Shown here: one piece after another, positions 11,731-18,688 of the stretch
How the letters are laid out: each line of letters starts with the position of its first letter
Position numbering within the stretch: the first letter of the stretch is position 1
NCBI GenBank assembly: GCA_022827165.1
Contig: JAJDTN010000163.1
Location: 1-18,688, forward strand
DNA from: Candidatus Latescibacterota bacterium
GTDB lineage: Bacteria > Latescibacterota > UBA2968 > UBA8231
Length of the DNA: 18,688 nucleotides
Reading direction: 5' to 3'
Notes under the pieces: model-generated
Told to the model about the DNA's origin: nothing
Databases searched by the model: none
The model's input: the letters and a program-made list of their open reading frames with translations, nothing else
Translations under genes and position numbers: made by a program

Positions 11731-12864
11731 ATGGGAAAACTGAAGGCCGCACTGATCGGAGGCGGAGGGCCGGGCAACTTCTTCGGACATGTGCACAAGC
11801 GCGCCATCGCCCTCGACAACAGCCGGGAGCTGGTCGCCGGCGCTCTTCGCAGCGATCCCGTGGAGGCCATGGCGGCGGCCGCCGATTACGACGTGACGGG
11901 ATACCCCAGCCACTCCGCGCTGCTGGAGGCCGTGAAAAAGGGCGACCAACCCCTCGACTACGTGACCATCGTGACCCCCAACCACGCCCACTACGAACCG
12001 GCGAGGGCCTTCGTGGAGGCGGGGATTCCCGTGCTCTGCGAAAAGCCGGTCACCATGACGGTGGAGGAGGCCGAGGACCTTCAGCGCCGTGTCGAGGCCC
12101 GCGGCGTTCCCTTCGTCCTCGCCCACACCTACACCGGTCATCCGATGATGATGCTCGCCAAGGAGCTGGTTCGGCAGGGCCGGGTCGGAGAGGTTCGCAA
12201 GATCGAGGCGTTTTACAACCAGGGCTGGCTGGCCACGGCCCTGGAGACGGAAGGACTGCAGCAGGCCGAGTGGCGAACCGACCCGTCCCGGACGGGTATC
12301 TCCAACTGCGGCGGCGACATCGGCACCCACGCCTTCATCGCCGCCACCTGGGTCAGCGGCCACTCCGTCAAGCGGGTCTCGGCCCGGCTGAGCGCCTTCG
12401 TCGACGGACGCGTTCTCGACGACGACTTCAACGTCATCGCCGAACTCGACAACGGCGGCACGGCGGTGATCACGGCTACGCAGATCGCCATCGGCTACAA
12501 GAACGACCACGGCTTCCGCATCTACGGCAGCGAGGGCTCGCTGGAGTGGAACCAGGAACAGGCCGAGTCCCTCCTGGTGCGCACCGGCGAGGTGGACGAG
12601 ACCTACTGGATCGGGGGCAACTTCTCCTTTTTCCCCGAGTCGGTGGCCTCCTACCTCCGGCTTCCCTCCGGCCACCACGACGACTTCTTCGGCGCCCTGG
12701 CCAATCTGCATACCTCGCTGGAACGGCTGATCCGCAGAGGACGGGGCGAGGAGGCCCCCGCAGCCTTCGACCATCCAGGGGCAGCCGAGGGCGTGGCCGG
12801 GATGCGCTTCGTGAAGGCCGCCGTGGACAGTTCCGCGGCCGGCGGGGCGTGGACGGATGTGTGA
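11731..12864 (+). CDS. Gfo/Idh/MocA family NAD(P)-dependent oxidoreductase
   Basis: 377 residues, a usual length. The Rossmann fold starts KAALIGGGGPGNFFGHVHKR with a glycine-rich dinucleotide loop (10-19), followed by VTIVTPNHAHYEPARAF (78-94) and the family hallmark EKP (104-106), whose lysine takes part in catalysis and cofactor binding. The C-terminal domain has GGDIGTHAF (194-202) with D196 and H200 in the usual catalytic DxxxH arrangement. Family members oxidise or reduce sugars, inositols or related polyols; the substrate is unknown, though a link to surface-sugar metabolism in neighbouring clusters is possible. The start at 11731 follows a GGGGGA sequence. No signal peptide is seen, so it should be cytoplasmic. 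Confidence 0.9.
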   Translation: MGKLKAALIGGGGPGNFFGHVHKRAIALDNSRELVAGALRSDPVEAMAAAADYDVTGYPSHSALLEAVKKGDQPLDYVTIVTPNHAHYEPARAFVEAGIPVLCEKPVTMTVEEAEDLQRRVEARGVPFVLAHTYTGHPMMMLAKELVRQGRVGEVRKIEAFYNQGWLATALETEGLQQAEWRTDPSRTGISNCGGDIGTHAFIAATWVSGHSVKRVSARLSAFVDGRVLDDDFNVIAELDNGGTAVITATQIAIGYKNDHGFRIYGSEGSLEWNQEQAESLLVRTGEVDETYWIGGNFSFFPESVASYLRLPSGHHDDFFGALANLHTSLERLIRRGRGEEAPAAFDHPGAAEGVAGMRFVKAAVDSSAAGGAWTDV

Positions 12865-12913
12865 GGCACGCGAGGCGGGGGCCAGGCAGGCCCGCCATTC
12901 GTGAAGGCGGCGC

Positions 12914-12942
12914 TTGCTCACCGGGGATGAGCGTCCTATTTT
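12914..12942 (+). promoter_or_regulatory. Candidate sigma-70-type promoter for the PorV/TPR/ExbBD unit
   Basis: TTGCTC (12914-12919) and TATTTT (12937-12942) are separated by exactly 17 bases, placing a start site near 12949, about 47 bases before the PorV-like ATG. The AT-rich -10 stands out in GC-rich DNA. Matches to consensus are partial (3/6 and 4/6), so this is a candidate only. Confidence 0.4.
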
Positions 12943-12995
12943 GAGCGAAGTCCAACCTTTGCGAACCACGACGTGGCTTTGAGGAGGGCAAGCCC

Positions 12996-13928
12996 ATGCG
13001 CTGTCATCTGCGGCTTCTGATCGGTGCCGCTTTCGTTCTGTCCCTGGTGACGGTTTCGGAAGCGGTGGTGAACATCCAGAATCTCGGGGCCGGCGCGCGG
13101 TCGGCGTCCCTGGGCAACGCCTTCGTGGCGGTGGCCGACAACGGCGATGCGATGTTCGCCAACCCGGCGGGTCTGGCGACCTTGACGGGGCGCCAGGTGG
13201 CGTACACCAACGTGTCGCTTCTGCACTCGGGTCTGGAGGAGGACGACCTCGGCCAGCACGTGGTGTCTCTGACGCAGCCCCTGGGCGGCCGTCTGGCGCT
13301 GGGGGTGGGCTACGAGCGCATCGGCTCGGAGCAGATGTCGGAGAACGGGGCGTTTCTGGGCGTGGGCTATCGCCTGAGCCGGGATCTTCAGTTGGGTCTG
13401 ACGGGCAAGTACGTGTTCTGGCAGGTGTCGGACTTCGACAGCAACGACCCGGTGTCGGGTCAGAGCGCGGGTTCGGTGGGCGCCGACGTGGGTCTTCTGT
13501 GGCGGACACCGTTTCAGGGGGCTCGTCTGGGGGTTCAGCTGCAGAACGTCCTTCAGCCGAACGCCACCTGCAACTGCGGGTCCGGCGGCTCCCTGGAGTC
13601 GGGGGCGGGGGACCTTCCGATGGACCTGTCGGTGGGCGTGAGCCACCGCCGGGACCAGATGCTTCTCTCGGTTCAGTGGTCGGTCCGGGACGTGGGCGGC
13701 GAGGGTTCGGAGAGCCGTCTGGTGCTGGGCGGGGAGACGAGCCTGGTGGAGGGTCTGATGCTCCGCGCCGGCGGCAGCCGGGCCTTCGAAGAGGACGCCA
13801 AGGGCGACCTGAACGCGGGTCTGGGGTACCGGTGGAACAAGATGCTCTTCGACTACGGCTACCACATCCCCCTCGAACTGTCCGAGGCCAACGGCTCCCA
13901 CCGATTCTCCCTGGCTTGGCAACTGTAG
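12996..13928 (+). CDS. PorV/UPF0164-like outer-membrane barrel protein
   Basis: 310 residues with a clear signal peptide: a basic start, a hydrophobic core (LLIGAAFVLSLVTV) and likely cleavage after SEA (residue 23). The mature N-terminus contains GAGARSASLGNAFVAVADNG and FANPAGLA, characteristic of the PorV/PorQ/UPF0164 group within the FadL-like barrel superfamily. Alternating hydrophobic strands then run to a C-terminus ending in RFSLAWQL, with an aromatic and hydrophobic end typical of barrels. In Bacteroidota PorV helps deliver proteins secreted by the type IX system, but nothing else of that system is in this window, so the role here is open. GAGGAGG eight bases before the ATG is a strong ribosome-binding site. 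The TPR gene follows after 18 bases. Codon choice (G-ending and GGT/CGT/CTT codons) differs from its neighbours for most of its length. Confidence 0.8.
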   Translation: MRCHLRLLIGAAFVLSLVTVSEAVVNIQNLGAGARSASLGNAFVAVADNGDAMFANPAGLATLTGRQVAYTNVSLLHSGLEEDDLGQHVVSLTQPLGGRLALGVGYERIGSEQMSENGAFLGVGYRLSRDLQLGLTGKYVFWQVSDFDSNDPVSGQSAGSVGADVGLLWRTPFQGARLGVQLQNVLQPNATCNCGSGGSLESGAGDLPMDLSVGVSHRRDQMLLSVQWSVRDVGGEGSESRLVLGGETSLVEGLMLRAGGSRAFEEDAKGDLNAGLGYRWNKMLFDYGYHIPLELSEANGSHRFSLAWQL

Positions 13929-13946
13929 GAAGAGGAGACTCCTTCC

Positions 13947-16900
13947 ATGACGATCTGGATCGGGCTGATCGCACTGGGGCTGGGGGTGGGCACCAGCCTG
14001 TTCCTCCCGGTGCCGCAGACGCTGAAGACGAACTTCGACGCCGGCCAGAGCCTCTACGCCCTGGGCGAGTACGAGGGGGCGATCCTCGAGTACTCGAAGA
14101 TCGTCAAGTTCGACAGCCCCGCCGTGCGCACCGACAGCGTGCGCGTCACCTTCGGCGACGACCTCGAGCTGCCGGTGATGGCGGCGGCCTGGTATCAGCT
14201 GGGCAACGCCCGCATGCGCAGCGGCCAGCACGAGGAGGCGGTGGGAGCCTTCCGTGAGGTGATCGCCATGGAGGAGGTGGACGAGGACTTCCGGTCCCTC
14301 GTGCAGTTCCGCGTGGCCGAGACCCGATTCCTGCAGAAGGAGTTCGACAAAGCCGCCGAGGAGTACAAGCGCTACGCCGACCTCTTCCCCAGCTCCGACT
14401 TGGCGGGGGAGGCGTACTTCTACTCTGGCTGGAGCCTGTTCAACCTCGAGCGCTACGACGACGCCATCACCGCCCTCCGGGGCATGCTGGAATCCTATCC
14501 CGAGGACCGTTACGCCTCCGACTCGCAGTTCCGGATCGCCTCCTCCTACTACGAGAAGGAGGAGTACGAGAGGGCCGTCGACGAGGCCGAAGTCGTCCTC
14601 GAGCTGTATCCCACCAGTCCCGTCATCGCCCAGGCCACCTATCTCAAGGCGCAGGCCTTCGACCAGATGGGGCGCAGCGAGGAGGCCATCGCCGCATACC
14701 GGGAGGTTCGCGATCTCTACGACCGGATGTACGAGTTGCTCCGCGGCTCCTTCCGGGAGGGCAAGAACGTCGACTTCGACAACTACCGGCAGCTCTTCGA
14801 GACCTCCTCTCTACGCGTTGCCGAGATCTATCGGCGGGGGGGCGCCTTCGAGGAGGCCTACGAGGAGCTGATCACGGCCCAGGAGACGGCCGAGGAGCGG
14901 TTCTACAAGGCCAAGGTGCAGATGCGCCTCGGCGACAACTTCATGGAATGGGGCCAGCGCTCCGAGGAACCGGCGGGTAAGCAGGAGCGCTTCGAAGAAG
15001 CGTACACCACCTACAACCAGGTGATCGAGCTCTACGGAGACACGCCGTACCCGCCCATCGCCCAGTACAACAAGGGCGAGGCCCGTTACTTCGCAGGGGA
15101 CTTCGAAGAGGCCCGTCAGGAGTACTCCGCCGTCGCCACCCTCTATCCCGACAGCGACACCGGCCTGCGGGCCAACGCCCTGTACAGCGCCGGCTGGTCC
15201 TCCGAGAAGCTGGAGGACTTCGAGACGGCCCTGGATGTCTACGGACAGGTGGTGGAGAGCTTCCCACGGTCCGATCAGGCACCTCTCTGCCTGTTGCGGA
15301 TAGGCCGCGTCAACACCGAGCAGCAGCGCTTCGACGAGGCCATCGAGGCCTATCGCATCATCGCCGACAACTACGGCGAGACCCGCCATGCCGCCGATGC
15401 CAACTACGGGCTCGGGCTGCTCTACAAGCAGAGGGGTGAGCTGGACGGCGCCATCGACGCCTTCTCCCGCGTCGGCCGCGAGGCCGGCGAGGTCTACGTG
15501 GCATCCCTGATCGAGGCGGCCAACATCCACATCGGCGCCGGCCGCTCCGAAGAGGGCCGCCAGGTCCTCGACCAACTGCTGAAGGGAGTCACGGGTGACC
15601 GGGCGCTGGAGGCCCAGGCCCACTACCAGATCGCCCAGCTCGACCTCAACAACGACAACTACGTGGACGCCATCAATCGATACACGAAGGTCATCGACGA
15701 ATACCCCGAGGCGAAGGTGATCCGGGAGGTCCGTTACGGTCGAGCCCTGGCCTACCACAAGGCCAACCGGTTCTCCAGGGCCCTGGCCGACTACCAGTGG
15801 CTCCTCGACCAGGATCTCCCCGAGAGCATGCAGCTGAAGGTCAACTTCGCCATGGCTCTCTCCTTCGCCGCCCAGGGGCAGGACGCGGAGGCCACGAAGC
15901 TGTTGACGCAGGTGATCGAGTCCGGCGACGAGACCCTGGCCCGCAATGCCCAGTTGCAGCTGATCTCCATGGCGGAGAAGCAGGATCCGGAAGACGCGAT
16001 CCGCACCTACGAGGACATGCTCACCCGCCTGACCACTCAGGAGGACAAGGTGCGGGTGCTGATCCGCATGGCCAGCGCCTACTTCCGTCTCGGGCGTTAC
16101 GAGCAGAGCGTCGCCGCCTCTCAGCAGCTTCTCGATCTGGCCGTCGACGCGGAGGACATCGCCAACGCCCTCTTCGTGCAGGGCAACAGCCACTTCCGCG
16201 CCGGCGAGCTGGAGAAGGCGGTGCAGACCTATCAGACCATCGTCGACAACTACCCGCAGATCGGCTGGGCGCGGAACGCGCAGTTCCAGATCGGAGCCGC
16301 CTACAACAAGATGTCGGGGGACGGCAACGTGCAGTACCTGCCCTACGTGGCCGAGGCCTTCAGGACCTACTACATGGCCTACCCCGACGACGAGAAGGCG
16401 GTCTACGCCTACTACTACGCCGCCTTTGCCGAGTACCGCATGGGCAAGTGGCGCGAGTCCAGCGAGACCTTCCAAGATCTCGCCTCGAAGTTCCCGCGCT
16501 CCGAATTCGCGGCCCAGTCCCTGTTCCGGGCGGGGGAGGCGGTCTTCAACCTGGCCCAGGGCGAGACGCGGGAAAACAAGAAGGGGATCTTCAGGGAGGC
16601 CATGCGCAAGTACGACGCCGTCCTGGGCCGTTATTCGCGGTCGGACGTGGTCGACGACGCCCTCTACAACAAGGCGTGGGCCATCATCCACCTCTCCGAC
16701 CTGGGGGAGGAGTACACCAAGGCCGACGCCCTTCCCTTCTTCGAGCGGATCGTCGCCGAGCACCCCGACGGTGATTTCGGCGCCGCCAGCCAGTTCACCT
16801 TGGGCGACTACTACTACGGCGAGAAGGAGTACGATCTCGCCTCGGCGAGTTACCGGAAGTTCCTGGAGATGTTCCCCGAGCAGCGTCTGAAAGCCAAGGA

Positions 16901-17240
16901 CCGGCCCCTGCGCCGCAAGGCGTCGGTCCTCCTCGGCCACCTGTCGGAGATCGAGGCCTACAACGTCTACGCCGCCGGCGAGTCCTTGTTCGACGGCGAG
17001 CAGTACGTGGAGTCCATCGAGATCTTCAAGGAGGTGATCGAGCGCTTCCCGGAGAGCGACCAGGCGGTCAACGCAGCCGTCAACATCGCCTCGGCGTACA
17101 TGGCTCTCGAGGAATACCGCAAGGCGGCCGAGGAATTCCAGCAGGTGGTGCAGAAGTACGGCAGCATCCAGCGCTTCTCGCCGCAGGTGGATTTCTCGAA
17201 GCAGCAGTTGGAGGCGCTGGAGGAAGCGCGTGTTCTCTAA
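13947..17240 (+). CDS. Large tetratricopeptide-repeat protein, membrane-targeted
   Basis: 1097 residues made almost wholly of TPR-type helix pairs, recognisable as repeated segments such as GQSLYALGEYEGAILEYSKI, AYFYSGWSLFNLERYDDAI, FRIASSYYEKEEYERAVDEA and ALFVQGNSHFRAGELEKAV, usually ending in a YP or FP turn. The first ~22 residues are hydrophobic (IWIGLIALGLGVGTSLFLPV), either an uncleaved anchor or a signal peptide without an obvious cleavage site, so the repeats are probably periplasmic. Shorter TPR proteins such as CpoB/YbgF and BamD work with Tol and outer-membrane assembly systems; this one is far larger and lies directly before ExbB/ExbD genes. I infer a scaffold linking an inner-membrane motor to outer-membrane partners. 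GAGGAG nine bases upstream is a good ribosome-binding site. No substrate or enzymatic domain is visible. Confidence 0.88.
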   Translation: MTIWIGLIALGLGVGTSLFLPVPQTLKTNFDAGQSLYALGEYEGAILEYSKIVKFDSPAVRTDSVRVTFGDDLELPVMAAAWYQLGNARMRSGQHEEAVGAFREVIAMEEVDEDFRSLVQFRVAETRFLQKEFDKAAEEYKRYADLFPSSDLAGEAYFYSGWSLFNLERYDDAITALRGMLESYPEDRYASDSQFRIASSYYEKEEYERAVDEAEVVLELYPTSPVIAQATYLKAQAFDQMGRSEEAIAAYREVRDLYDRMYELLRGSFREGKNVDFDNYRQLFETSSLRVAEIYRRGGAFEEAYEELITAQETAEERFYKAKVQMRLGDNFMEWGQRSEEPAGKQERFEEAYTTYNQVIELYGDTPYPPIAQYNKGEARYFAGDFEEARQEYSAVATLYPDSDTGLRANALYSAGWSSEKLEDFETALDVYGQVVESFPRSDQAPLCLLRIGRVNTEQQRFDEAIEAYRIIADNYGETRHAADANYGLGLLYKQRGELDGAIDAFSRVGREAGEVYVASLIEAANIHIGAGRSEEGRQVLDQLLKGVTGDRALEAQAHYQIAQLDLNNDNYVDAINRYTKVIDEYPEAKVIREVRYGRALAYHKANRFSRALADYQWLLDQDLPESMQLKVNFAMALSFAAQGQDAEATKLLTQVIESGDETLARNAQLQLISMAEKQDPEDAIRTYEDMLTRLTTQEDKVRVLIRMASAYFRLGRYEQSVAASQQLLDLAVDAEDIANALFVQGNSHFRAGELEKAVQTYQTIVDNYPQIGWARNAQFQIGAAYNKMSGDGNVQYLPYVAEAFRTYYMAYPDDEKAVYAYYYAAFAEYRMGKWRESSETFQDLASKFPRSEFAAQSLFRAGEAVFNLAQGETRENKKGIFREAMRKYDAVLGRYSRSDVVDDALYNKAWAIIHLSDLGEEYTKADALPFFERIVAEHPDGDFGAASQFTLGDYYYGEKEYDLASASYRKFLEMFPEQRLKAKDRPLRRKASVLLGHLSEIEAYNVYAAGESLFDGEQYVESIEIFKEVIERFPESDQAVNAAVNIASAYMALEEYRKAAEEFQQVVQKYGSIQRFSPQVDFSKQQLEALEEARVL

Positions 17241-17326
17241 CGCCGGAACCATGGCAGCGCAATGAACCTTTACTCAGCGATACGGGCCGAGAGATCTGAG
17301 CCCTAACTCAAGGAGGATCAGCGATC

Positions 17327-17977
17327 ATGCTGGAGTTCTTTCAGGATGGTGGACCGTTCATGTGGCCCCTCGGCCTGTGGTCGATCATGGCCCTCGGCTT
17401 CTTCATCGAGCGCATCGTCACCTACGCGCGGATGCGGTCGGAGGATGAACTGTCCGAGGTGACCAACGACGTCACCGGCCGGATCGACTCCGGGGCTTCC
17501 TTCGACCAGCTCCAGGAGTACTGCAGGGAGATCGGCCGGCTGGAGGGTGATGTCTACGCCGAGGGCATCGAGCGCTTCGAGCACCTCTCCCGCGAGCAGC
17601 GCAGCATCGAGGAGATGCGCGCCGAGATGAACGGCACGGTAGAGCGCGCCGCGAGCAGCTACCTCGAGCGCTACCTGTCGGTGATCCAGTTCGTCGCCAG
17701 CTCGGTCGTGCTCCTCGGCCTGCTGGGAACGGTGAACGGAATGATCCGCGCCTTCGAGGGCATCGCCGAGAAGGGACTGGGCGAGCCGACGATCGTCGCC
17801 GCCGGTATCTCCGAGGCGCTGATCACGACGGTGACCGGTCTCGTCATCGCCGTGCCTTCGCTGGCCATCTACACCTATTTCGCACAGCGCGCCGAGGGCA
17901 AGGGGATCCAGTTCGAGCCCTACGGGCACGGGTTCGTGGACGCCCTGCTGCGCCGCTGGCAGAGCCAGACCGCCTAA
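17327..17977 (+). CDS. MotA/TolQ/ExbB-type proton channel protein
   Basis: 216 residues with the three-helix layout of ExbB/TolQ: helix 1 at about 11-28, a cytoplasmic helical stretch (about 35-115), helix 2 at about 118-138 containing VVLLGLLGTVNGMIRAFEGI, and helix 3 at about 165-186 (ALITTVTGLVIAVPSLAIYT). The GLLGTV and TTVTGLVIAVP stretches are family signatures. Together with the ExbD/TolR protein it should form an inner-membrane motor that uses the proton gradient. AAGGAGGA nine bases before the ATG is a near-perfect ribosome-binding site, and an 86-base gap separates it from the TPR gene. ExbB, TolQ and similar proteins cannot be separated by sequence alone; no TolA, TolB or Pal gene is visible. 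Confidence 0.92.
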   Translation: MLEFFQDGGPFMWPLGLWSIMALGFFIERIVTYARMRSEDELSEVTNDVTGRIDSGASFDQLQEYCREIGRLEGDVYAEGIERFEHLSREQRSIEEMRAEMNGTVERAASSYLERYLSVIQFVASSVVLLGLLGTVNGMIRAFEGIAEKGLGEPTIVAAGISEALITTVTGLVIAVPSLAIYTYFAQRAEGKGIQFEPYGHGFVDALLRRWQSQTA

Positions 17978-17998
17978 CCGGGGGGCTCGGAGGCCGAA

Positions 17999-18406
17999 AT
18001 GGCACAGGAAAAGAGGCGCTACGACGAGAAGCCGGATCTCACGCCGATGATCGACGTGGTGTTCCAGCTGCTGATCTTCTTCATGGTGACGGCGGTCTTC
18101 GCCATCACCCCGGGTCTCGACATCAAGCTGCCCGAGGCGGAGGAGGCGCAGGCGCCCGAGAAGGAGAACCTGTTCATCGTCGTCGATCAGGACGGCAACA
18201 TGAAGCTGAATCACCAGACCGTGACCTTCGCCAACCTGAAGGACCGGATCCAGGAGAAGCGTCAGATCCTGGACAACACGACGATGATCATCATCCAGGG
18301 CGACGAGCGCGCCACCCATGGGCAGATCGTGCAGATCATGGATATCGCTCGTCAGGTGGGGGTGGTCGACCAGATCATCGCCACCGAGCCGCAGCGAGGG
18401 AAGTAA
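17999..18406 (+). CDS. ExbD/TolR-type biopolymer transport protein
   Basis: 135 residues. A short cytoplasmic N-terminus (KRRYDEKPDL) precedes a single membrane helix, TPMIDVVFQLLIFFMVTAVF, in which D19 is the essential proton-carrying aspartate of the family. The periplasmic domain (about 40-135) has the usual strand-helix pattern, including LFIVVDQDGNMKL and GDERATHGQIVQIMDIARQV. It pairs with the ExbB-like protein encoded 21 bases upstream; GGAGG five bases before the ATG supports the start. Its likely work is to pass proton-gradient energy to a periplasmic or outer-membrane partner. It is followed by a strong hairpin, then by a further gene on the same strand. Confidence 0.93.
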   Translation: MAQEKRRYDEKPDLTPMIDVVFQLLIFFMVTAVFAITPGLDIKLPEAEEAQAPEKENLFIVVDQDGNMKLNHQTVTFANLKDRIQEKRQILDNTTMIIIQGDERATHGQIVQIMDIARQVGVVDQIIATEPQRGK

Positions 18407-18417
18407 TCGACCCCAAC

Positions 18418-18442
18418 GCCCCGCCGGCCTTGCCGGCGGGGC
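18418..18442 (+). terminator. GC-rich hairpin after exbD-like gene
   Basis: A perfect 11-bp inverted repeat, GCCCCGCCGGC / GCCGGCGGGGC, with a CTT loop, begins 12 bases after the ExbD-like stop. It is strong enough to act as a terminator or as an mRNA-stabilising structure. The following sequence lacks a T-rich tract, so classic Rho-independent termination is not assured; partial read-through to the next gene is possible. Confidence 0.55.
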
Positions 18443-18471
18443 CCAGTTGAACAAGCCACGGGGAACGGAAA

Positions 18472-18688
18472 GTGGAAGAGCGCAGAAAGATACTGTACGG
18501 CTCCTTCGGGATCGCTGTCTTCCTTCATGTCGTCATCATCGGGTTCTTCTCGAAGACCCAGGTGCTGGGGCTCAACGCTCTCGTTGGTGCCGTGCTGGTC
18601 TACGTCCTCTGGCGGGCCACGGCGGGCCGGCGGGCGGCCCTGTTCGTGAGTCTGGCGGTGGCCATAGTCATCGAGGCCATCGCTTGGG
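18472..18688 (+). CDS. Unrecognised protein with several apparent membrane helices, 3' end outside window
   Basis: An open frame begins at the GTG at 18472, preceded by GGGGA seven bases upstream, and continues past the last base; 72 residues are visible. It starts VEERRKILYGSFGIAVFLHV, a basic N-terminus and first membrane helix that resemble the start of TonB-type proteins. However, two more hydrophobic stretches follow (NALVGAVLVYVLWRAT and ALFVSLAVAIVIEAIAW), and no proline-rich linker is seen so far. It may be an energy-transducing partner of ExbB/ExbD or an unrelated membrane protein. I do not assign a family. Transcription may depend on read-through of the hairpin at 18418-18442 or on a separate promoter. 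Confidence 0.6.
   Translation, partial: MEERRKILYGSFGIAVFLHVVIIGFFSKTQVLGLNALVGAVLVYVLWRATAGRRAALFVSLAVAIVIEAIAW

Noticed and set aside
12996..13928. Evidence for a type IX secretion system from the PorV-like protein
   Set aside because: PorV-like barrels occur outside that system, and no other component or C-terminal sorting domain was seen in the window.
14811..17252. An 813-codon open frame antisense to the TPR gene
   Set aside because: It mirrors the TPR gene with no family resemblance and a Leu/Val/Gly-rich composition; high GC content leaves antisense frames free of stops.
17241..17326. A promoter (TTTACT) in the gap before the ExbB-like gene
   Set aside because: No acceptable -10 lies at the right distance; the gap is explained by a strong ribosome-binding site and possible read-through.

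Overview
This is a GC-rich (clearly above 60% by eye), densely packed bacterial window with short gaps, several start/stop overlaps and no rRNA, tRNA, CRISPR or transposon signal. A capsule-assembly (Wzi-like) outer-membrane protein, a PorV/UPF0164-like outer-membrane protein and an ExbB/ExbD motor pair indicate a Gram-negative, double-membrane organism. The large TPR protein next to ExbB/ExbD and the PorV-like protein recall lineages of, or near, the Fibrobacterota-Chlorobiota-Bacteroidota group (for example Krumholzibacteria- or Eisenbacteria-like genomes). That placement is an inference from gene content only.

Layout. (1) 1-1934, plus strand: the 3' part of a zinc-dependent phospholipase C-like gene, coupled by GTGA to a polytopic membrane protein with Kef/Na+:H+-exchanger-like character. 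(2) 1898-3187, minus strand: a complete enolase, overlapping the membrane protein tail to tail. (3) 3266-8536, plus strand: a compact four-gene cluster of Wzi-like outer-membrane protein, membrane glycosyltransferase, radical SAM/SPASM enzyme and a second, paralogous membrane glycosyltransferase. (4) 8551-10763, minus strand: a two-gene unit of a Usp-Usp-PTS EIIA fusion followed, with an ATGA overlap, by a short Ppx/GppA phosphatase. (5) 11028-12864, plus strand: a cytidylate-kinase-like P-loop protein and a Gfo/Idh/MocA oxidoreductase. (6) 12996 to the end, plus strand: a PorV-like protein, a 1097-residue TPR protein, ExbB/TolQ, ExbD/TolR, a strong GC-rich hairpin, and the start of an unrecognised protein with several apparent membrane helices that runs off the window.

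How the genes may work together. Block 3 looks like a surface-glycan module: two processive-type GT2 enzymes in the inner membrane, a radical SAM enzyme between them in the same transcript, and an outer-membrane Wzi-like partner. Block 4 links a likely nucleotide- and phosphate-sensing stress protein to a polyphosphate or (p)ppGpp phosphatase, suggesting an energy or phosphate stress switch. Block 6 looks like an envelope-spanning proton-driven machine: an ExbB/ExbD motor, a giant TPR scaffold, probably periplasmic, and an outer-membrane barrel. The most novel-looking candidates are the radical SAM/glycosyltransferase cluster, the Usp-Usp-EIIA plus Ppx pair, and the TPR/ExbBD unit whose next gene does not look like a classical TonB.
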